Virus record (IMG/VR): IMGVR_UViG_3300007346_000130
Location: 1 to 31,055 of that record
DNA length: 31,055 nt
Source: a virus
Direction: 5' to 3' (one strand)
Of this stretch, positions 12,341-18,604 are shown one piece after another. The notes under the pieces are model-generated. The model made no database searches. It saw only the letters and a list, made by a program, of their open reading frames with translations, and was not told the origin of the DNA. Each line of letters starts with the position of its first letter. Position 1 is the stretch's first letter. Both the position numbers and the translations under genes were made by a program.

Positions 12341-12616
12341 ATGTACGAAAAATTTTTAAAATTAAAAAAAGAAAAAGCTTGGTTATTTTACCTTCTTATT
12401 ATTCCATTTTTAATTGTGGCAATATTAGAATTTTACAATAAATATTTGGTAAATAGTGGGAAAGAAATTGTAAAAAAAGCCGAAGAGCAAAATGGTAGTT
12501 TGGAAAAAAACCAAATGAAAGCCGAAGCCGGGGCAGATTATCACGAAGAAAAATCTAATAAGATAGAAGAAGATATTAACAAAAAAAAGGTTGATAAAAA
12601 TTGGCATCTGAAATAA
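12341..12616 (+). CDS. 91-residue single-pass membrane protein (possible inner-membrane spanin-like)
   Basis: Residues 1-13 are Lys-rich and 14-30 form one transmembrane helix (AWLFYLLIIPFLIVAILEF). This predicts N-in topology with a charged, coiled-coil-like tail outside the membrane (KSNKIEEDINKKK). That layout matches i-spanins, and a small lipoprotein is encoded 2 kb downstream (14578-14820), but the two are not adjacent or nested as spanin pairs usually are. SD is weak (GAGAAA). Function uncertain. Its stop overlaps the next start as TAATG. Confidence 0.6.
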   Translation: MYEKFLKLKKEKAWLFYLLIIPFLIVAILEFYNKYLVNSGKEIVKKAEEQNGSLEKNQMKAEAGADYHEEKSNKIEEDINKKKVDKNWHLK

Positions 12617-13158
12617 TGGAATATTTAGAGTATGTATATAGATTAATAGTTGGAAACTTTCAGCTTATTGCTGGGATTACACTTGTTTTTATGCTTTTTA
12701 AAGATAGGGAACAGTTAAAAATTAAATGGGATAAAATGTCCGTTTTTGTTGGTTTAATGGTTTTTGTTTCTTTAGTCAGGCTTTGTTTAATAGATTTTCA
12801 AGTGTATGAGGATGGAATTAGCAAAATCCCTCAAGGATTCAACAGGTTAAGATTGCACAAATTTCTTTGGGTGGGACTTGAAGATGTATTTTTTGTAATG
12901 ATCCCAATATATATTACAAAATTTTGCAAAACTAAAATATTAAGATTTGCAATATGGTCTTTGTTTACTGCCATGTTCGCTCTTGGACATAGTTACCAAG
13001 GAGTCAGTGCAATTTTTATTACTGGATTATACCCTTATTTTATTTCAAGATATTTTACTTTAAAAACAAGTTTGGCAACTGTAATGGCTTGCCATTTTAT
13101 ATATGATTGCTTTACCTTTCTTACGGTAAAAATTAGTCGAATACTTCCGTACCTGTAA
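12616..13158 (+). CDS. predicted CPBP-type intramembrane protease
   Basis: ATG at 12616 is preferred to an upstream in-frame TTG because it forms the TAATG overlap. 180 residues with about five to six hydrophobic helices. Three conserved CPBP (Rce1/Abi family) motifs appear in order and spacing: E89-D90 in LEDVFFVMIP; F121-x3-H125 in MFALGHS; H160-x3-D164 in CHFIYD. In the family these Glu and His residues hold the catalytic water within the membrane. The usual EExxxR is degenerate here: the second Glu is Asp and Arg is missing. Members process prenylated or bacteriocin-like peptides or confer immunity. In a phage this could be a moron for host-envelope modification or exclusion; that is inference. 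Confidence 0.55.
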   Translation: MEYLEYVYRLIVGNFQLIAGITLVFMLFKDREQLKIKWDKMSVFVGLMVFVSLVRLCLIDFQVYEDGISKIPQGFNRLRLHKFLWVGLEDVFFVMIPIYITKFCKTKILRFAIWSLFTAMFALGHSYQGVSAIFITGLYPYFISRYFTLKTSLATVMACHFIYDCFTFLTVKISRILPYL

Positions 13159-13186
13159 AACGGTATTAATTTTACGCTAACAGATT

Positions 13187-13204
13187 TGTGATATTATGTT
13201 GGCG
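13187..13204 (+). promoter_or_regulatory. late-type promoter
   Basis: TGTGATATTATGTTGGCG, matching the TGATATTAT core. About 28 bases before the start at 13226. Confidence 0.55.
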
Positions 13205-13225
13205 TACTGCGTTAAAGGGATTTTT

Positions 13226-13456
13226 ATGGCCGAATCTGTAAATCAAAGATGGTATAGATGGGATAAGTTGGCAAACGATAATAAACATGATGAAATAGTT
13301 AAAGAATTTGACGACATGCTTAGAAAAAATATTAAGGTAACAGTTGGAGATTTGACAAGAAGAGACATGGCTTTAGAAGAAATGGGGGTCATGTCTTTAA
13401 GTAAAAACGCTTTAAAAAAGAGGGGATATGGAAAAGGAAGAAAAAACAATTTATAA
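13226..13456 (+). CDS. 76-residue basic protein, unknown function
   Basis: ATG at 13226 behind AAAGGGA; a longer in-frame start at 13196 would lie within the promoter motif, so it is rejected. Predicted helical and basic; C-terminus is Lys/Arg/Gly-rich (KKRGYGKGRKNN), likely nucleic-acid or surface binding. First gene of an overlapping run of small genes to 14820. No family recognised. Confidence 0.65.
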   Translation: MAESVNQRWYRWDKLANDNKHDEIVKEFDDMLRKNIKVTVGDLTRRDMALEEMGVMSLSKNALKKRGYGKGRKNNL

Positions 13457-13610
13457 TCTAAAAATGGAATTGGCAACAATTATAATGGGTTATGAAAAAG
13501 AATTGTTAAAATGTGATCGTGAGGAAATATCTGATTTTTCTCAAGGTTGTATGGAAAGATATTTTCAAATTATGAAAGAGCTTAAGTGTGAAGGTGATTT
13601 AAATGGGTAA
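13428..13610 (+). CDS. 60-residue acidic helical protein, unknown function
   Basis: Starts within the end of the preceding gene (29-base overlap), with AGGGG upstream, and ends within the start of the next. Helical, acidic, two Cys. Nothing recognised. Confidence 0.6.
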   Translation: MEKEEKTIYNLKMELATIIMGYEKELLKCDREEISDFSQGCMERYFQIMKELKCEGDLNG

Positions 13611-13803
13611 AATATTTGAGTTAGAAAAAATTAAGTATGATAAAAAAACTAAAGAAGAAAGTTTGGCCCCATTTTCAATTTACAAAAATGATATTATATG
13701 TTTTTATAAAGACAAAAAAGGCGTTTTTATTATTACAAAACAAGGTTTTATGCATAAAATGCCCTACAGTATTGGTGAAATAAAAAAATACTTGGAGATG
13801 TGA
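13603..13803 (+). CDS. 66-residue protein, unknown function
   Basis: Overlaps the previous gene by eight bases; AAGGTG lies upstream. Predicted beta-rich (FSIYKNDIICFYKDKKGVFI, then ITKQGF), perhaps a small beta-barrel. Lys-rich. Unknown function. Confidence 0.6.
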   Translation: MGKIFELEKIKYDKKTKEESLAPFSIYKNDIICFYKDKKGVFIITKQGFMHKMPYSIGEIKKYLEM

Positions 13804-14258
13804 TGGGGTCAAAATTTAAATATGGCGACGAAGTAATTGTATCAGGTCATCATGGTAAAATAAAATCAATAAGAAAAGATGGGCAAAAATACTATTGCAC
13901 TGTAAAATTTGAAAACAATTATTTAATACCGCCAGAAATGGAATATGATCAAGACTATATAAAGCTTAAAGATTCAAATAAAAATCTTTGCCCTTTTTGT
14001 AAAACAAGATGGAATGTAACTAAATTTAACATGAATGTGTGGAAAGATTGTTTAAAATGTAACAAAACCCAAGAAGAGTTGTTGAAAATTAAACAAAATG
14101 AAAAAGAAAAAGGTTATTTCTCTTTAAATTCTTCAAAAGAAAAAGAAGAAAAAATGCTTAGAGATTTTGAAAAAATGTTAGATAATAAAATTGATGATGA
14201 CGATGATGATGATGATGATGATGATTTGGATTTTTTTGACTATATAGTTCCTTCTTAA
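13803..14258 (+). CDS. KOW/SH3-like plus zinc-ribbon protein with poly-Asp tail
   Basis: 151 residues; the ATG forming TGATG with the previous stop is preferred over the GTG one codon earlier. N-terminal 50 residues resemble a small SH3/KOW barrel (KYGDEVIVSGHHGKIKSI). Then two CxxC pairs, CPFC and CLKC, about 25 residues apart, make a zinc-ribbon-like site. The C-terminus is a helix followed by 11 consecutive Asp encoded by a GAT microsatellite. Barrel plus ribbon plus acid tail suggests contact with a nucleic-acid machine; no named family. Confidence 0.65.
   Translation: MGSKFKYGDEVIVSGHHGKIKSIRKDGQKYYCTVKFENNYLIPPEMEYDQDYIKLKDSNKNLCPFCKTRWNVTKFNMNVWKDCLKCNKTQEELLKIKQNEKEKGYFSLNSSKEKEEKMLRDFEKMLDNKIDDDDDDDDDDDLDFFDYIVPS
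14193..14225 (+). repeat. GAT trinucleotide microsatellite
   Basis: Eleven Asp codons in a row, ten GAT and one GAC. In-frame changes in copy number would only lengthen or shorten the acid tail. Confidence 0.9.
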
Positions 14259-14260
14259 AA

Positions 14261-14581
14261 GTGGGTTTAATAGTGACTATTGCTGATTACAATAAAGATT
14301 GGGAAAAATTTAGGGTTTATGTTGAAAAAAAAATAAAAGGAAAATGTGAATTAAACAATAAAAATTGGTTAAAGTTAAGAGATTTTCATTTTGAAGAATT
14401 TATAAAGAAAATACCTCATCCATACGGGTTTTTATTTAAAATGATTTATATGAGCACTGTACACAAGGAAATACCCTGTATTTATAAGATATATACAAAA
14501 TACAGAAAGGAAAAACAAGAGCAGTTAATATCAACATTTAGGTTAAAAAGCAAGGCATCAGCCTACAGGAAATATAGATGA
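14261..14581 (+). CDS. 106-residue basic protein, unknown function
   Basis: GTG start at 14261, two bases after the previous stop; another in-frame GTG at 14273 is an alternative, and neither has a strong SD. Basic, aromatic (FLFKMIYMSTVHKEIPCIYK), C-terminal Lys/Arg/Ser-rich. Overlaps the next start as ATGA. Function unknown. Confidence 0.55.
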   Translation: MGLIVTIADYNKDWEKFRVYVEKKIKGKCELNNKNWLKLRDFHFEEFIKKIPHPYGFLFKMIYMSTVHKEIPCIYKIYTKYRKEKQEQLISTFRLKSKASAYRKYR

Positions 14582-14820
14582 AAAAAAAATACAGATCATT
14601 TTTAGGATATATTAGTTTTATTTGGATGGTTTCTGTAATTATTTTTATATTAACATCCCTTTCCTCTTGCTCTAATTTGGAGTGTTGTAATATTCAAGGG
14701 GTTAATACGCAACCTTGCGCCGCTATTCAAAACAAAAATGAAAAACAAAAATGCAACAAAAAAGAAATGGAGTACTATCACCATGTTGGCTGGAGATATG
14801 AAAAATATAAACAAAGATAG
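14578..14820 (+). CDS. small lipoprotein, unknown function (possible outer-membrane spanin)
   Basis: 80 residues; ATGA overlap with the previous gene. A basic N-terminus (KKKYR) and hydrophobic core (ISFIWMVSVIIFILTSL) end in a lipobox LSSC at about residue 31, so it should be lipidated and exported. The mature part has several further Cys (ECCNIQG, PCAAIQ, KCNKK). It may be an o-spanin, a superinfection-exclusion lipoprotein or a virulence-type moron. Sequence alone does not decide. Confidence 0.65.
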   Translation: MKKKYRSFLGYISFIWMVSVIIFILTSLSSCSNLECCNIQGVNTQPCAAIQNKNEKQKCNKKEMEYYHHVGWRYEKYKQR

Positions 14821-14825
14821 GAATT

Positions 14826-15470
14826 ATGAAAACTATGCAAAAACACACAGAATTTGAGACAAAATATCGTATTGAAGGCGATAAAGTATTTGAATTTAAA
14901 CAACTTGTTGAATCTATTGGAGAACCGTATGAATTTGTATATGTGCAAGGACCCGATTGGTATTACACAAAACCAGATGGTTCATTCTTAAGATATAGAA
15001 AAGCTGAAAATGACAAAAGCAACAGGGCTGAACTTACAATGAAGTCAAAGCCTAAAGGTGCTGAACATAATGTAATTAGAAAAGAAGTCAATCTTAGAGT
15101 TGATAAAAATAAATTTCATACAGTAGAAGCATTTGCAACGATGCTTGGCTATCAATTTAATTTTAAAATATGGAAAATGTGCCATATATATAATTTTAAT
15201 GATGCAACCCTTGTTTTTTATACTGTCAGAGATGAAAAAGGTACAATGACGCATTTTGTTGAAATTGAACTTGATGAAGATAACATACACAAGCTTACAG
15301 AAGAAGAGGCATGGAATATTGTAAGAAAATACGAAAGAGTACTTGCTCCAATTGGAATTACTCATAGACATAGGCTTAACAAAAGTTTATTTGAAATGTA
15401 CGCAAACGATATTGCCAAAGAAAACGCAATATCTTTTGATAAAAAAGATATGGAGTTAGTTAATGGATAA
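14826..15470 (+). CDS. CYTH-domain triphosphate tunnel enzyme
   Basis: 214 residues, AGGA close upstream. The hallmark ExExK motif is at residues 9-13 (EFETK), followed by R56/R58 (FLRYRKAE), K73/K75 (TMKSKPK), R85-K86 (IRKEVNLRV) and the acidic pair E146/E148 (FVEIELDE). These residues line the beta-barrel tunnel of CYTH proteins, which bind triphosphate and divalent metal ions. Members include adenylyl cyclase type IV, thiamine triphosphatase and inorganic triphosphatase. The substrate cannot be read from sequence. It is coupled to the dNMP kinase gene (8-base overlap), which hints at nucleotide or tripolyphosphate metabolism. Confidence 0.8.
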   Translation: MKTMQKHTEFETKYRIEGDKVFEFKQLVESIGEPYEFVYVQGPDWYYTKPDGSFLRYRKAENDKSNRAELTMKSKPKGAEHNVIRKEVNLRVDKNKFHTVEAFATMLGYQFNFKIWKMCHIYNFNDATLVFYTVRDEKGTMTHFVEIELDEDNIHKLTEEEAWNIVRKYERVLAPIGITHRHRLNKSLFEMYANDIAKENAISFDKKDMELVNG

Positions 15471-16179
15471 TTTGTTTTGGGAAGAAGATAAAAAAATAAA
15501 AACAGTAATTGGAATTGCTGGTGTAAAAACTGCTGGAAAATCAACAGTAGCTAATATTGTCAAAGAATTATTGGGTAATGACGCTGAAGAGTGTGCATTA
15601 GCAGATAAGTTAAAAAATACTTGTGCTAAAGTATTCAATCTTAACAGAAAATATTTTGACCTTCAAGAGTTAAAGGAAGTTTCATTTGAAAATCCCAAAC
15701 TTTTAGATCACAAAAGAATTGAGGAAATTCTAAGGGCTTTCAATATTGAACCCTCAGAAATGTTGATGAATTATTATTATGAGTATAATGTTGAGGGAAT
15801 GCTTCTTGAAAGTCCACGCCATATTGCTCAAATTGTGGGTACAGAGGTTTTAAGAGCTGCTGGCGATGAAGATATTCATTGTAAAAATATGGAAATAAAA
15901 GAAGGTAAAATTACGATTGTTTCTGATTTAAGATTTCCAAATGAATTTGAGTATTTTGTCAATGCTAAAGACATTGTGTTTTTGCCAATTTATGTTCAAC
16001 GTAATAATGCCGAAAAATTAGTGACGAAAGATTCTCATCTTTCTGAGGCCTCTGTTTTTCTGTTTTCAGAAAGGTGTTTTGAAGTCAATAATAATGGTAG
16101 TTTAGAAGATTTGAAAAAACAAATTGCCGCACTTCTAGTACAAACAAGTTTTTTAGAAGATATGCCTAAGCAAGCGTAA
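15463..16179 (+). CDS. deoxynucleoside monophosphate kinase (T4 gp1-like)
   Basis: 238 residues, GGAG 8 nt upstream, start inside the end of the CYTH gene. P-loop GVKTAGKS at 20-27. Residues 154-161, SDLRFPNE, match the conserved (S/T)D(V/L)RFPNE signature of phage dNMP kinases. The 119-133 region (RHIAQIVGTEVLRAA) also fits the family. The enzyme phosphorylates dNMPs to dNDPs using ATP in the cytoplasm, feeding phage DNA synthesis. Length is typical. It is unusual to find it in the middle of tail genes. Confidence 0.85.
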   Translation: MDNLFWEEDKKIKTVIGIAGVKTAGKSTVANIVKELLGNDAEECALADKLKNTCAKVFNLNRKYFDLQELKEVSFENPKLLDHKRIEEILRAFNIEPSEMLMNYYYEYNVEGMLLESPRHIAQIVGTEVLRAAGDEDIHCKNMEIKEGKITIVSDLRFPNEFEYFVNAKDIVFLPIYVQRNNAEKLVTKDSHLSEASVFLFSERCFEVNNNGSLEDLKKQIAALLVQTSFLEDMPKQA

Positions 16180-16200
16180 TCTTTATAAAAAAGGAAAAAA

Positions 16201-17541
16201 ATGGCTATTTTTACAAAAGAAGACAGGATTGAAATATCTAAAAAATTAACAGGTGTTGATAAAGAAATTCAAGCTGCTGACGATCAAGCTGCTAGAATTG
16301 TTGATAGTATAGAAAAAGCCGATAAAGAAGATGCTCCAAACAAAAAATTAATGGACGATAGAACTTTGTTTATTAATCCATATCAAAATGAATTAAAATT
16401 TCTTGACGGTAATGTTAGAACAGAACTTACCGAGCAGGTTGTGATAGATTCTGCAAAAAGAACTCTTAATAATTCTTTTTTTCCCAACGACCCAGCTACA
16501 TCATTACCTTCTGTTTCAGATGGTGTCTGGAAAAACTTAGTTCCTTTTGCTGGAAATCACGGTGTTGGCAAAACAAGTTTTGAAACATATGACGGCCCTG
16601 TTCAGCGTACAGAGCAGGATATTATTGATGAAATAAATGCCGCAATAGTACTGGTTGAAGCTGAATCAATTCCAGAAAGGGCCACAGGTCAACAATGTGA
16701 AGCTGGAACACCTCCAGCTTTAGATGCTTATTCACCATATGATGTAATTCAAGATTTGTTGACAGAAATTAAAACATTAGTTCAAGAATGGGAGGACATG
16801 CTAAATGATGAGCTAATTACAATCCCATTTGGACCAAATTCTGACCCAAATACCACCAGACAATCAGGTAATGACACTTCTGTATCTGATATCAACAATG
16901 CTGTGTTTGTAATTGACACATGGCAAGCTGTTCAGGATTTTGACATAACAACCTCTCTACCTTCTGATTGTGATGATTATTACATGATGGTTGAAGGTGA
17001 TTTTGAACAAGCCAAATTGCAACCAACAACCCTTCAGCTTTTAAAAGATGAATTGTTTGCTAGAGCTTCATATATAGCCATTAGAGAGTCTGAGCTTGCT
17101 GGTAACGACTATCTTGGTGGTGTCACTCAAGATGTGAATAGCGGCGAAATTTCAGCGTTTAATGGCCTGTATGGTGAAAGAATGAGGTTTATTGACTTAA
17201 GGCTAAATGCATCAGGTGGAACCCTGTCTAAAAAAATTGGTTTGGAAACAGCATCTAATTTTACTGGCGGTCAAAAAGCAAACGCAGAGAATGCTAGAGC
17301 AGCACTGTCACTGGTAATGGCAGCAACACTGGCAATAGCACCGGGTATAGATACAAAATATTTGAATGTTAAAGATGCATCTCAGTTTAGTGCCGGAGAT
17401 AGGGTTTATGTTGTGGCAAATGATCAGGAAGAGTTGTCTGGATCAATTGTTTCTGTAAATAACAATAGAATAGAGCTTACTTTTAATGTTCCTAAAAAAT
17501 ATACTACAGTTAACCAAACAAGACTTTATAAAATTCTTTAG
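16201..17541 (+). CDS. virion structural protein, probably tail or baseplate
   Basis: 446 residues; AAAAAAGG before the ATG. Helical N-terminal half (IEISKKLTGVDKEIQAADDQ), acidic linker regions, and a central helical segment (PYDVIQDLLTEIKTLVQEWE). The last 60 residues form a beta domain starting KYLNVKDASQF (388-436), related in pattern to segments of the J-like and 28211 proteins. The GNHGVGKT stretch looks like a P-loop but is probably not one. Flanked by structural genes, so a virion role is likely. The stop overlaps the stop of the convergent gene by four bases with no terminator. Confidence 0.6.
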   Translation: MAIFTKEDRIEISKKLTGVDKEIQAADDQAARIVDSIEKADKEDAPNKKLMDDRTLFINPYQNELKFLDGNVRTELTEQVVIDSAKRTLNNSFFPNDPATSLPSVSDGVWKNLVPFAGNHGVGKTSFETYDGPVQRTEQDIIDEINAAIVLVEAESIPERATGQQCEAGTPPALDAYSPYDVIQDLLTEIKTLVQEWEDMLNDELITIPFGPNSDPNTTRQSGNDTSVSDINNAVFVIDTWQAVQDFDITTSLPSDCDDYYMMVEGDFEQAKLQPTTLQLLKDELFARASYIAIRESELAGNDYLGGVTQDVNSGEISAFNGLYGERMRFIDLRLNASGGTLSKKIGLETASNFTGGQKANAENARAALSLVMAATLAIAPGIDTKYLNVKDASQFSAGDRVYVVANDQEELSGSIVSVNNNRIELTFNVPKKYTTVNQTRLYKIL

Positions 17542-18083
17542 CGTTTCCAGTTTCTCATTTCATTAAAATAATAATACCTATGTTTTATTCGACAATTATC
17601 GCTAAAAGCGTGTGAGTGCATAATGCTTGCTGGACATCCATCTTTTAAATAACCAAGCCTTTTGATAATGCCTAGCTGAAAACCTATTTCTTCAAAAAAA
17701 TCTTCAATACTTTCTATTTTAAATTGTTTGTTGGTGTGCATTCTGCTTCTTATGCAATGCTCAAGTTCGTGATAAATTAAAAATTCTTTAGCTAAAAAAT
17801 TATGCTCGTTCCATTTCCAATAATTTATATCTATCTCAACTTCATATTCGCCATTTAACAACCACCAACATCTACCTATTATAGAACCTTCTAAATCAGC
17901 AAAATTCATATGTAAATATTTGAATTTATTAGAGTGTTTATTTTCTCCTACAATATATTTGTAGTTTTGTATGTAAGGCTTAAACTCCTCATTGATACCA
18001 GTTTGTTTAGCCGATATTCTGGGGGTGGCAGCGCAAGAATTTGCAGAAAAAGCTAGTAAAATCAACAATATAATTTTTTTCAT
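17538..18083 (-). CDS. secreted HExxH metalloprotease-like lipoprotein
   Basis: 181 residues. Signal peptide 1-16 (KKIILLILLAFSANS) with Cys17 as likely lipidation site, so export to the envelope is expected. HELEH at 105-109, with a further His at 116, is a zinc-metalloprotease motif (HExxH plus six-residue spacing). A Met-containing CPASIMHSHAF at 150-160 resembles the met-turn segment of similar small bacterial lipoproteins I recall. Last gene of an inverted cassette within the late region, coupled to the gene before it by ATGA. Could act on envelope or peptidoglycan-linked proteins during lysis, or on competing phages. Target unknown. Confidence 0.65.
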   Translation of the reverse strand: MKKIILLILLAFSANSCAATPRISAKQTGINEEFKPYIQNYKYIVGENKHSNKFKYLHMNFADLEGSIIGRCWWLLNGEYEVEIDINYWKWNEHNFLAKEFLIYHELEHCIRSRMHTNKQFKIESIEDFFEEIGFQLGIIKRLGYLKDGCPASIMHSHAFSDNCRIKHRYYYFNEMRNWKR

Positions 18084-18199
18084 CTTTTCACCGGGATATA
18101 TTGTCTAAGTAATCCACATCTTTGACATGATGAATTTCTGCTGAAAATGTGCCCTCCATAAAAATATTCGCAAATATAAAATCTAATTTTTTGAATCAT
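18080..18199 (-). CDS. 39-residue CxxC microprotein
   Basis: ATG at 18199 (overlapping the previous gene) and TGA overlapping the next ATG. Contains SCQRCG, a single CxxC, and aromatic/basic residues. Two such chains, or other Cys/His in partners, could hold a zinc ion. SD is poor (AAAGGG about 8 nt upstream). Support comes mainly from the perfectly nested overlaps. Confidence 0.5.
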   Translation of the reverse strand: MIQKIRFYICEYFYGGHIFSRNSSCQRCGLLRQYIPVKR

Positions 18200-18362
18200 A
18201 TTTGTTCCCTTTAACTAATTTTAATTTTTTTTTCATTGCTTTTTTATGTTGAATATTGTTAAATTTATTTTTAATTCTTTTACATCCAATATAAAAACAT
18301 AAAAACGCAAAAAATATGTAAAAAATAACAAAAAATATTAAAAGTGTGTCGCTAATTGTCAT
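18183..18362 (-). CDS. 59-residue single-pass membrane protein
   Basis: ATG at 18362, 11-base overlap with the preceding gene. Residues 6-27 form one strongly hydrophobic helix (LLIFFVIFYIFFAFLCFYI); the tail is Lys-rich (KKAMKKKLKLVKGNK), so N-out/C-in topology is favoured. A candidate holin-, antiholin- or membrane-anchor-type peptide in the inverted cassette. No family recognised. Confidence 0.6.
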   Translation of the reverse strand: MTISDTLLIFFVIFYIFFAFLCFYIGCKRIKNKFNNIQHKKAMKKKLKLVKGNKYDSKN

Positions 18363-18519
18363 CTGCTATCTTCTTTGTTTCTTGTTTGCTTTTTTGACGG
18401 TTATAATCTTTTTTAGATTTCATTGGAAAACCAGAAGGAGCCACTGGAATACGAGGCTTAATAACTTGTTTAAGCTTTTTCCTTCTTAACCTATTGATTT
18501 TACGTTTAGCTTTTCCCAT
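18352..18519 (-). CDS. 55-residue very basic protein
   Basis: First gene of the inverted cassette. ATG at 18519, 11 nt after the late-type promoter motif on the same strand; GAG serves as a weak SD. Rich in Lys/Arg (KAKRKINRLRRKKLK), with a Pro-rich middle and Lys-rich end, so probably binds nucleic acid or the membrane surface. Function unknown. Confidence 0.6.
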   Translation of the reverse strand: MGKAKRKINRLRRKKLKQVIKPRIPVAPSGFPMKSKKDYNRQKSKQETKKIADDN

Positions 18520-18530
18520 ATTAATCTCGT

Positions 18531-18545
18531 ATATATAATATCATA
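18531..18545 (-). promoter_or_regulatory. late-type promoter, leftward
   Basis: Read leftward: TATGATATTATATAT, the best match to the late motif on the minus strand, right before the 18519 start. Back to back with the rightward copy at 18567. Confidence 0.6.
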
Positions 18546-18555
18546 CAAAACACAA

Positions 18556-18579
18556 TCTTTAATATGTATGATACTATAC
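18556..18579 (+). promoter_or_regulatory. late-type promoter, rightward
   Basis: AATCTTTAATATG followed by TATGATACTATAC (18567-18579). One base differs from the TGATATTAT core. Precedes the 18605 gene. Confidence 0.55.
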
Positions 18580-18604
18580 ATTATAGATTATTGCAAGGAA
18601 AAAT

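Noticed and set aside
13689-13701. Late-motif match inside the 13603-13803 gene
   Set aside because: Encodes Asn-Asp-Ile-Ile in frame; DII codons often give GATATTAT in AT-rich genes, so it is probably chance.
16555-16578. Walker A-like GNHGVGKT in the 16201 protein
   Set aside because: The flanking sequence lacks the hydrophobic strand and helix of a P-loop, no Walker B follows, and similar PFA..GK stretches occur in phage structural proteins without ATPase function.
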